Shown piece after piece: positions 53,951 through 61,510 of a DNA stretch of 64,000 bases. Both the position numbers and the translations under genes were made by a program. Numbering within the stretch: position 1 is the first letter of the stretch; every line of letters starts with the position of its first letter. Source of the stretch: an uncultured Clostridium sp. (GTDB lineage Bacteria; Bacillota; Clostridia; TANB77; CAG-508); contig URZW01000002.1 of assembly GCA_900552555.1 (NCBI GenBank), positions 1 to 64,000 of the forward strand, in the 5' to 3' direction. The notes beneath the pieces were generated by a model. The model did no database searches. It was not told the origin of the DNA and worked only from the letters and a program-made list of their open reading frames with translations.

Positions 53951-54784
53951 TTACATAATTGTCATTCGGCCATTAGACCCAATGCCACCAATGCCTTTTT
54001 TACCATCTCGTATTTCTCTAGTCACATCATCAACAGTTATAAACTTATATCTTTCAGTAGTAGCAACTTTTTCAGCAATTATAAGAGGATCCAAAAAATC
54101 GATTAAGATTCGAGCGGGTGAGGATGCAAAATTTGCACCAGCCATCATAATAGCTTCAAAATAACTTTGGCAAGCACCAGCAAAAATTACAGTTTCTCTA
54201 TTATTATCTTTGTCATATTTTCTTGCTTCTTTAACTGTATTTATAAAATGTCTAGAATTTCTATAATTATAAACATCATTTAAATTAGCCCCCCTTTTTA
54301 TCATACCATCATGTCCAGTTATTATCAAAATATCTGGTTGATAGATTTTAAGTAATTTATATACAACGCGAGGCTGTTTATATTCAGGAATATTTTTTAC
54401 AATTGCATTTAATCCCATTTTTTTATAATAATTGTAGGATTTTTGTGAGTATCTTTTATCACCATCTAGGTGTAAAATTTTTCCGGTTATAATTTTTTGT
54501 CTTAATTGTTGATTATCTTCTAAAAAATTAAATCTATATTCTTTTATTTTTTTATCAATTCTTGTATTTAATTTATTTTCTTTATTTTTTGTAATGTCTT
54601 TTAATTGAATATCGTCCAATAATTCCAAGTCATCTAGGTTGCTGTCTGCTTCAATTCTTTCATACAAACCACATAATATAGCAATAGATTTAGAAGAGGT
54701 TTTTATTATTCTTTTTACATAGAATATAATGTCTTTTCCATAAGATTTTCTAGCTACTATATCTCCTTTTTTTATCTTTTTCAC
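53951..54784 (-). CDS. yabG: sporulation-specific protease YabG
   Basis: 277 residues from GTG 54784, six bases after GAGGTG (a GTG at 54793 overlaps that site). It matches YabG (peptidase family U57): N-terminal KKGDIVARKSYGKDIIF, LHLDGDKRYSQKSYNYYKKMGLNA, ILIITGHDG, and FAGACQSYFEAIMMAGANFASSPARILID. YabG is made in the mother cell and processes spore coat proteins; in Clostridioides it also processes cortex-lytic components. The conserved Cys in GACQS and His in GHDG are candidate catalytic residues. The next gene on this strand is veg. Confidence 0.94.
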   Translation of the reverse strand: MKKIKKGDIVARKSYGKDIIFYVKRIIKTSSKSIAILCGLYERIEADSNLDDLELLDDIQLKDITKNKENKLNTRIDKKIKEYRFNFLEDNQQLRQKIITGKILHLDGDKRYSQKSYNYYKKMGLNAIVKNIPEYKQPRVVYKLLKIYQPDILIITGHDGMIKRGANLNDVYNYRNSRHFINTVKEARKYDKDNNRETVIFAGACQSYFEAIMMAGANFASSPARILIDFLDPLIIAEKVATTERYKFITVDDVTREIRDGKKGIGGIGSNGRMTIM

Positions 54785-54890
54785 ATTAATCACCTCATAA
54801 ATTTGGGCTAGTATATTTTATGTCGAAAAATGTGGAATTGTTACAATTTGTTGAATTCAAAAGAATATTGCATTATAATAGTTTGATTGC

Positions 54891-55298
54891 TAAGTATTGG
54901 AAGTTGCTATATTCCTATGGAGACATCTTTTTTGTAAGTATGTATTGTTCATTACGTTCAAAAAGAAAATCTAATATAAAAAAATAAGACTCTCTCACTC
55001 AGGCAAAAAATATATATGTATATGGTTTTAGAATTTTTGAATGTGATTGAAGCAATATTAAAATTTCTTAAATAAATTAATGGAAAGAGTTCACTTTAGT
55101 GGAAGGGTGCCATTAATTTATTTTAGAAATTATTATGTTGCGTATTGAACCGAAAAAATTATAAAACCATATACATATATATTTTTTCCGTGAGCATTCC
55201 TCATTTTTTTATATAATATTTTCTATTTTTCACTTCAATCAAACATACATACTTACAAAAAAGATGTCTCCCTATGAATACAAAACTTTCAACACTTA
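54891..55298. repeat. long nested palindromic element, copy C (inverted)
   Basis: Located between the divergent yabG and rnc genes and inverted relative to copies A and B. Outer arms 54919-54944 and 55246-55271 match perfectly over 26 bases, are unique to this copy, and extend imperfectly to 54891 and 55298. The inner about 300 bp match copy A's interior at roughly 85-90 percent by eye, with a shorter central loop (CCACTAAAGTG). No open reading frame. Confidence 0.85.
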
Positions 55299-55323
55299 AT
55301 AAATCCAAATACCACAAAATTAC

Positions 55324-55351
55324 TTGCAAAATCTGTAAAATGTTATATAAT
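55324..55351 (+). promoter_or_regulatory. sigma-A promoter for rnc
   Basis: TTGCAA, 16-base spacer, TATAAT, 53 bases before the TTG start. Confidence 0.65.
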
Positions 55352-55404
55352 ATATACACACAGGCAAAATAGAAAACAAAACCTGAAGAAAGGGATGCAA
55401 TAAA

Positions 55405-56088
55405 TTGGAAAAAAAGAACTTAGAAGAACTAGAAAAAAATATAGGATATAAATTTAAAAAAATAGAATTATTACAAAATGCACTAACACACACATCATAT
55501 GCATATGAACACGGAATACAAAGCAACGAAAAACTAGAATTTTTAGGAGACAGCATACTAGAATTTGTATCAAGTGAATATATGTACAATAAATATTTAA
55601 ATTTAAAAGAAGGACAATTAACAAAAGTAAGAGCAACAGTAGTATGTGAAAAAAGTTTGTACAAAATAGCAACAGCACACAACTTTGGAAAATTTTTATA
55701 TTTAGGAAAATCAGAAATAAAATCAGGTGGAAATAAAAGACCTGCAATATTAGCTGATAGTGTAGAAGCAGTTATTGCAGCAATTTTTATAGATGGTGGA
55801 CTAGAACCTGCAAAAAAATTCATCATAGAAAACCTAAAAAATGAAATAGAAGTTGCAACAAAACATGTAGGAGAAAAAGATTATAAAACTGTATTGCAAG
55901 AAGAATTGCAAAAAAATGGAGATGTAAAAATAGAATATACAATAATAAAAGAATCAGGACCAGACCACAACAAATCATTTGAAGCAGAGGTTGCCTTAAA
56001 TGGAAAAATTTTAGCAACAGGAAAGGGAAAAAGCAAAAAAGAAGCAGAGATGCAGGCTGCCAAAAAAGCATTAGAAAACAAAAACTAA
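55405..56088 (+). CDS. rnc: ribonuclease III
   Basis: 227 residues starting at TTG 55405 behind AAAGGGATG. It cleaves double-stranded RNA in rRNA and mRNA processing. The nuclease domain signature NEKLEFLGDSILEFVSSEYMY holds the catalytic Glu/Asp, with the second acidic set in ILADSVEAVIAAIFIDGG. The C-terminal dsRNA-binding domain is DYKTVLQEELQKNGD to GKGKSKKEAEMQAAKKAL. It is co-oriented with the radical SAM gene, as in many Clostridia where rnc, an Elp3-like gene and smc cluster; smc is missing here. Confidence 0.97.
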   Translation: MEKKNLEELEKNIGYKFKKIELLQNALTHTSYAYEHGIQSNEKLEFLGDSILEFVSSEYMYNKYLNLKEGQLTKVRATVVCEKSLYKIATAHNFGKFLYLGKSEIKSGGNKRPAILADSVEAVIAAIFIDGGLEPAKKFIIENLKNEIEVATKHVGEKDYKTVLQEELQKNGDVKIEYTIIKESGPDHNKSFEAEVALNGKILATGKGKSKKEAEMQAAKKALENKN

Positions 56089-56110
56089 AAAATTCAAAAT
56101 TGTAAAAATA

Positions 56111-56139
56111 GGGATTTTGTGTGGTGACCACAAAATTCC
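56111..56139 (+). repeat. hairpin in the rnc-radical SAM spacer
   Basis: ATTTTGTGTGG / CCACAAAAT stem around TGA; no U-tract. As rnc lies just upstream, an RNase III processing site is possible. Confidence 0.35.
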
Positions 56140-56168
56140 AGAAAAATTAAAGAGAGAATGGAGAAAAT

Positions 56169-57245
56169 ATGAGTAAAGAGTATGTAATCCCAGTATTTGT
56201 ACCACATTTAGGATGCCCAAATGATTGTATATTTTGCAATCAGAAATCAATAAGCGGACAAAAAAAGAATCTAACAAAAGAAGATGCAAAAAAAACAATA
56301 GATTATTTTTTAGAAAATATAAAAGATAAAGACGCAAAAAAAGAAATTGCATTTTTTGGAGGAAGTTTTACAGGAATAGATGTAAAACAACAAGAAGAAT
56401 TATTACAAATTGCATATGAATACATAAAAAATGGACAAGTTGATAGTATACGAATATCAACAAGACCAGATTACATTAACAAAGAAATTTTAAAAAGGCT
56501 AAAAAAATATAAAGTAAAAACAATAGAACTTGGTGTACAATCAGCAAATGATTATATTTTAGGTAGAGCAAATAGAGGTCATACCTTTAAAGATGTAGTA
56601 AAAGCATCAAAATTAATCAGATGGTATGGCTTTAATTTAGGACATCAAATGATGGTGGGATTACCAGAAAGTAGCAGAATAGACGAAATAAATACAGCAA
56701 AGGCACTTATAAAATTAAAACCTAAAATGATTAGAATATATCCAGTACTTGTAATTAAAGGAACAAAACTTGAAAAGGAATACAATGATGGAACATATGA
56801 TCCATTGTCAGTAGTACAAGCAGTTGAAACATGCAAACAATTAGTAAGAATGTTCAATGATAAAAAAATTGATGTAATAAGAGTTGGACTTCAAAATACT
56901 GAAGAAATCTGCGAACCAGGAAGCAATCAAAGTGAAGTGGTGGCAGGTCCATTCCATCCAGCATTTAGACAATTAGTTGAGTCAGGTTTATGGTATGATG
57001 CAATTGTTGAAAAAATAAAAAAATTAAATGTAAAAGTAAAAGAAGTAGAAGTTACTGTAAATCCAATAGATGCAAACAATGTAATTGGACATAAAAGAGA
57101 AAATATTAAGAAATTACAAGAGTTATATGAAGTTGATTTAAAAGTAAAACAAGATAAAAATGTAAAACAAGGAAAATCAAAAATTGAGATTGCAAAAACA
57201 TATAATGACTTTTTGGATGGAAACGAAGAAAAAACAAAAAGTTAG
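56169..57245 (+). CDS. Elp3-like radical SAM protein
   Basis: 358 residues. The radical SAM cluster motif CPNDCIFCNQ is at about residues 16-25 (CxxxCxxC) and FFGGSFTGID supplies the SAM-binding Gly-rich motif. ELGVQSANDYILGRANRGHT, MMVGLPES and RIYPVLVIKGTKLE match the Elp3/MiaB-like radical SAM family that sits next to rnc in Clostridia. It lacks the C-terminal acetyltransferase domain of true Elp3, ending in a Lys-rich tail. The substrate is unknown; tRNA modification is often assumed. Ribosome-binding site GGAGAAAAT. Confidence 0.88.
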   Translation: MSKEYVIPVFVPHLGCPNDCIFCNQKSISGQKKNLTKEDAKKTIDYFLENIKDKDAKKEIAFFGGSFTGIDVKQQEELLQIAYEYIKNGQVDSIRISTRPDYINKEILKRLKKYKVKTIELGVQSANDYILGRANRGHTFKDVVKASKLIRWYGFNLGHQMMVGLPESSRIDEINTAKALIKLKPKMIRIYPVLVIKGTKLEKEYNDGTYDPLSVVQAVETCKQLVRMFNDKKIDVIRVGLQNTEEICEPGSNQSEVVAGPFHPAFRQLVESGLWYDAIVEKIKKLNVKVKEVEVTVNPIDANNVIGHKRENIKKLQELYEVDLKVKQDKNVKQGKSKIEIAKTYNDFLDGNEEKTKS

Positions 57246-57436
57246 TCATATAAAATAATTTTAAAATTTCTAAAAATCAAAGAAATATTAATATAGGAAA
57301 TTCCTAAATTGTATAAAATCACCTAAAATTACCATAATAGTAATAAGGGGGATTTTTATTTTGCAAAAATAATTTTTAAAATATTATACATATAAAAAAT
57401 AAAAAATTACATCACAAAATTGGAAAGGAAAGATAC

Positions 57437-58291
57437 ATGGACATAAGCAAAAAAAGAGTAAAACAATTTTCAATAGAAATAGTAGAAACCATAATTGGAG
57501 CAATAATAATGGCAATAGCAACATCACTTTTTTTATTACCAAACCAACTATCATCAGGAGGTTTCGCAGGTGTAGCAACAATTTTATACTATTTTTTAGA
57601 TATACCAATGGGAACAACAATACTTGCAATAAATGTACCATTATTTATATTTTCAGCATACAAATTAGGAAAGGGATTTGTAATAAGGTCATTTGTAGGA
57701 ACAGTAACATTCTCTTTTGCAATTGACCTTTTAGACAAAATAACGCCATTAACTCAAGACAGATTTTTAGCATGCATTTATGGAGGAATTATAATAGGGT
57801 TAGGAACAGCAATAATTTTAAAAGCAAATTCATCAACAGGTGGATCAGACTTAATAAGTATGTTAGTAAAAAAATATAATCCTAATATAAGAACAGGAAA
57901 TATAATAATTTTGGTAGATGTAATAATTGTAGGGTTAAATATTTTATTTTTTAAAGAAATAGAAATAGGTTTATATTCTGCAATTGCAATATATTTGATG
58001 GGAAAAATGATAGATATAATTTTTGAAGGTATTTATTTTACAAAACTTGTTGTTATAATTTCAGATAGAAATGAAGAAATTGCAGAAGTTATTGGAGAAA
58101 AAATAGGAAAGGGAACAACAGGGCTTTATGGAAAAGGAATGTATAAAGATGAACAAAAATTAGTACTTCTATGTGCGGCATCTAGAGGTGATGTTTCAAG
58201 GGTAAAACAAACAGCAAAAAAAATAGACCCACAAAGTTTTATAATAATTGCAAATGCAAGAGAAGTTGTGGGTTTAGGATTTAAAAAATAA
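57437..58291 (+). CDS. YitT family membrane protein
   Basis: 284 residues behind AAAGGAAAG. Five to six hydrophobic segments in the first 195 residues include the family signature LSSGGFAGVATILYYF and ANSSTGGSDLISMLV. A soluble C-terminal DUF2179 domain follows (RNEEIAEVIGEKIGKGTTGLYGKGMY, then IDPQSFIIIANAREVVGLGF). YitT-type proteins are putative transporters of unknown substrate, widespread in Firmicutes. Confidence 0.92.
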   Translation: MDISKKRVKQFSIEIVETIIGAIIMAIATSLFLLPNQLSSGGFAGVATILYYFLDIPMGTTILAINVPLFIFSAYKLGKGFVIRSFVGTVTFSFAIDLLDKITPLTQDRFLACIYGGIIIGLGTAIILKANSSTGGSDLISMLVKKYNPNIRTGNIIILVDVIIVGLNILFFKEIEIGLYSAIAIYLMGKMIDIIFEGIYFTKLVVIISDRNEEIAEVIGEKIGKGTTGLYGKGMYKDEQKLVLLCAASRGDVSRVKQTAKKIDPQSFIIIANAREVVGLGFKK

Positions 58292-58324
58292 AAGAACAAA
58301 TCTGTGTTCTTAGATTTGTTCTTT
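58291..58324. terminator. bidirectional terminator between yitT-like and GGDEF genes
   Basis: Perfect 13-bp stem AAAGAACAAATCT / AGATTTGTTCTTT with an 8-base loop. Confidence 0.85.
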
Positions 58325-58347
58325 AATAAAATTTTAGAATAAATATA

Positions 58348-60099
58348 TTAGTGTTCTATTCCATGATCATTTTCTACTTTTTCATGTTCATACATTTCTT
58401 TTTTATAAGCATCAAAACCAGTTTGTGGCATATCTTTACGAGTATCATTGTGGAGAACTTCTTGGTTTAAGAAGGATGTATAAACATTTCTCATAAATTG
58501 AACCATTTTATTAACATCAGTATGTGAATTATCAATATTTTCTAAATAATAATCTACACAATTACTCATACATTTTTTAAAAGCAAAATATGCGTCAGCA
58601 CTTTTAAATAAATCTCTTTTAAATTCATTTTTTCTGGAATTAGCTTCCTCTTTTAAAGCTCTAACATAACGTATCATACTTTTTACATCCGAAGTTGGAA
58701 GAGATTCATTTTTATTCATTGAATAATAAGAAGTTTCTAAATTGCTATTAGGGTCCTTCATGTTTACCCTGAAATTTACTTTATTAACAATAGTTGCAAT
58801 TTTAGGTTGAATATCCTTCGATATATCTTTAGGATATAAATATAAATAATTTCCGCCACCTTGGCTGATTAAATATATATTTCCCCTTTTAAAATCAAAA
58901 GCAGTATTTACATAATTTAACAAATGATTAGTTTCTTCTATCAAAAATTTATTTGATTTTTCCAACCTATAATCACTAAAACTATGGTCATAAGCGGTAT
59001 TTGATAGCTTTAGACCAGCAAAAGAAACATATGATGCAGAGTATTCTTCTCTATTATTACAAAGTTGCTTAGCTAATGAAAGTCTAAAATAATATTTATT
59101 TAGTAATCCAGTATTATCTCTTGTCAACTGTTCAAGCAAACTAGAAGAACCTTGAATAATATTTTTTAAATCTTTTTCTGAAAGATTCTTTAAATCAGAA
59201 ATAGAAGTTTTCCCAGTTACTAAAGAATTAATTAGATTAGCATCATCTATATTTATATTATTAACATTTTTTTTGTTTGTAACAAAATTATTATAATTTG
59301 GAGAATACGGATAATCTTCTTTTAATAGTGCTTCAAGATTTTGAGGAAGTTTACCATCTATTTTATCATTCAACAAACATAAAAATGAATTAGTTATAAA
59401 ATCAGATGAACTAACTATTTGCTGAGGTTTAAATTCAAAATTTTTAGAAGGTCTAAAATTTTTCAAAAACTCATATATTGATATATTTATAAATTCATTT
59501 AATTCAGTCCAAGATTTTTTTTCTTGGATTGAAGCAGATTTTGGCACCTGTAACTCAAGAAAATCATCTGCCAAAATATCAGCAGGAGAATTGGACTCTT
59601 TACGAGCTGCCTTTATATTAGTTACTTCATTATCTGTGATATTGATTAATTGGTCAATATTTCCATAAGTAGAATCAGATGAAGCAAGTTCAATTGATAA
59701 ACCACTGATAGTAACAGCATTTTTTTGTAAATTATTATTTATTAAATCAAGGTATTTATCAGCGATTTCTTTATTAGAATTAGGTAATGTAATGTATATT
59801 TCATCTCCACCAGCTCTAACAATTACAGCACTAGATGGAAGGCTTTTTCTTATGATTCTCATAGCAATTTCTAAAGCTCTGTTGCCAAAGTCATGACCAT
59901 ATACATCATTTATAACACCAAGTTTATTAAAATCACCAAAAATAAAAGCGTAAGTATTTTCAGAGTTTTCAAGAGTAGGTTTTTCTATTTCGTTAAAATA
60001 TGCTTTTGTATAGATATCTTTATATTCAGGACAAGAAAAAGTTTTAATTCTTTTTAAAAGCAAATTTAATTTTGATGTTAACTCATCTTTTGATTCCAC
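58348..60099 (-). CDS. cytosolic protein with an N-terminal GGDEF and a degenerate second GGDEF-like domain
   Basis: 583 residues starting at GTG 60099 behind GGAGGTG. The first domain (residues about 45-170) has the diguanylate-cyclase layout: FIFGDFNKLGVINDVYGHDFGNRAL and VRAGGDEIYI (GGDE at 97-100), so it could make c-di-GMP. From about residue 330 a second, decayed copy is visible: DNTGLLNKYYFRLSLAKQL, VSFAGLKLSNTAYDHSFSDYR, and ISQGGGNYLYLY where GGDEF should be. The second domain lacks the catalytic Asp/Glu and may be regulatory. No membrane, PAS or EAL domain is seen. A helical linker (190-320) and an acidic His-containing C-terminus complete it. Confidence 0.8.
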   Translation of the reverse strand: MESKDELTSKLNLLLKRIKTFSCPEYKDIYTKAYFNEIEKPTLENSENTYAFIFGDFNKLGVINDVYGHDFGNRALEIAMRIIRKSLPSSAVIVRAGGDEIYITLPNSNKEIADKYLDLINNNLQKNAVTISGLSIELASSDSTYGNIDQLINITDNEVTNIKAARKESNSPADILADDFLELQVPKSASIQEKKSWTELNEFINISIYEFLKNFRPSKNFEFKPQQIVSSSDFITNSFLCLLNDKIDGKLPQNLEALLKEDYPYSPNYNNFVTNKKNVNNINIDDANLINSLVTGKTSISDLKNLSEKDLKNIIQGSSSLLEQLTRDNTGLLNKYYFRLSLAKQLCNNREEYSASYVSFAGLKLSNTAYDHSFSDYRLEKSNKFLIEETNHLLNYVNTAFDFKRGNIYLISQGGGNYLYLYPKDISKDIQPKIATIVNKVNFRVNMKDPNSNLETSYYSMNKNESLPTSDVKSMIRYVRALKEEANSRKNEFKRDLFKSADAYFAFKKCMSNCVDYYLENIDNSHTDVNKMVQFMRNVYTSFLNQEVLHNDTRKDMPQTGFDAYKKEMYEHEKVENDHGIEH

Positions 60100-60194
60100 T
60101 TAATTCACCTCCACATTAATCTTAAGGTAAGTGTAACACAAGCAGATAAAAAAAACAATAATTTTTTTAAATATTATATGAAACTTATCTTTTT

Positions 60195-60271
60195 AGTTAC
60201 AATTCAGTAATGATAATGCATGAAATATCATACACAGGTATTTCATACATTATCATTATTGAACTGCAACT
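60195..60271. repeat. hairpin with ACACAGG apex (small copy 2)
   Basis: 33-base arms (60195-60227 and 60239-60271) pair with only four differences, all transitions. The apex TCATACACAGG flanked by AAATA / TATTTCA is shared with 39583-39629. It lies in the 290-bp divergent gap between the GGDEF and glycosylase genes, which otherwise holds only AT-rich leader sequence. Confidence 0.7.
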
Positions 60272-60389
60272 TTTCAGATACAAAAATAAATTAATTTTCG
60301 ATATAAAATAGATTTTGTAGATGTTTATATGTTATAATAATAAAAGAAATTTAATAAAAATAAAATCATATAAAAAGGTTGAGATTAGT

Positions 60390-61256
60390 ATGAAAGAACA
60401 AAAATATATAATAGAAAATCAAAATTCATTTGAATTAAAAGACATTTTCGAATGTGGACAATGCTTCAGATGGAATGAACAAGAAGACGGAAGTTACATA
60501 GGAGTAATAAAAAATGGAGCAATAAAAGTAGAAAAAAATAAAGAACAAATTATATTTACAGGAATGTGTGACGGAAATCTTCAAAAAATTGTAGAAGAAT
60601 ATTTTGATTTAAATAGAGATTATGAAAAAATAAAAAAGCAATTGGAAAATATAGACGAATACTTGAAAACAAGTATTGAATATGGAAAAGGAATAAGAAT
60701 TTTAAACCAAGATTTATGGGAAACAATAATATCATTTATAATATCAGCAAATAACAACATTCCAAGAATCAAAGGAATAATAGAAAGAATATCACAAAAA
60801 TATGGAAATGAAATTGAATGGAATGGAAAAAAATACTTTACATTTCCAACACCAGAGCAACTAAAAGATGTGACTGTTCAAGAATTTAGAAATCTTGGAC
60901 TAGGTTTTAGAGATATACGATTATATGAAACAACACAAATGATATTAAACAAAGAAGTTGATTTAGCAAATTTAAGAAAAAATTCAAATACTCAAGAGGT
61001 AAGAAACAATCTATTAAAACTTTCTGGAGTTGGACCAAAAGTTGCAGACTGCATATTACTATTTTCAGACTTAAAAAGATTTGATGTATTTCCAATTGAT
61101 GTGTGGGTTAGAAGAGTTATGAATGATTTATACATTAAGGAAAGCGATGAAAACAAGGTTAGTAAGACAAAAATAGAAAAATTGGCAGAAGAAAAATTCG
61201 GGGATTTGAAAGGTCTTGCACAACAATATTTATTTTATTGGAGAAGAGAAAATTAA
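60390..61256 (+). CDS. ogg: 8-oxoguanine DNA glycosylase, OGG1-type
   Basis: 288 residues from ATG 60390 behind AAGGTTGAG (the frame extends upstream to 60321 without a site). The N-terminal OGG-type domain begins FELKDIFECGQCFRWN. The helix-hairpin-helix-GPD core has LSGVGPKVADCILLFS with catalytic Lys217, and the catalytic Asp237 in FPIDVWVRRVM. It excises oxidised guanine from DNA and can nick the strand (AP-lyase). Bacterial members of this eukaryote-like family are typical of Clostridia. Confidence 0.93.
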   Translation: MKEQKYIIENQNSFELKDIFECGQCFRWNEQEDGSYIGVIKNGAIKVEKNKEQIIFTGMCDGNLQKIVEEYFDLNRDYEKIKKQLENIDEYLKTSIEYGKGIRILNQDLWETIISFIISANNNIPRIKGIIERISQKYGNEIEWNGKKYFTFPTPEQLKDVTVQEFRNLGLGFRDIRLYETTQMILNKEVDLANLRKNSNTQEVRNNLLKLSGVGPKVADCILLFSDLKRFDVFPIDVWVRRVMNDLYIKESDENKVSKTKIEKLAEEKFGDLKGLAQQYLFYWRREN

Positions 61257-61303
61257 AGGAATTAAAGAAAAAGTACACAAAATCCTTAGTATTAAATTTT
61301 AAT

Positions 61304-61442
61304 AGTCCTGCTAACGGCAAATATTTTTATTTTTAACTCAAGCCTTCCCACTGATACTGTAACAATGCTAACGCATTTAACAGTATTCAGCGGTCTCCAC
61401 AAAGCTTTCGTATAAAATAAAAATGTTTACCTTGCGCGGACT
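61304..61442. repeat. nested palindrome in the ogg-addB spacer
   Basis: AGTCCTGC / GCGGACT ends enclose ATTTTTATTTT / AAAATAAAAAT, then AAG-CTT and an inner ACTGATACTGT / ACAGTATTCAG stem. The loop region ATGCTAACGCAT is itself palindromic. G+C is higher than in the flanks. It contains no open reading frame. It may be a structured RNA or another inserted palindrome; the remaining spacer (61257-61303 and 61443-61510) shows nothing else. Confidence 0.55.
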
Positions 61443-61510
61443 TAAAGTTAAAAATGGGGATTTTATATGCTGTTTCCTTAATACCTCGAAATCAAAGAAA
61501 GTGAGAAAAT

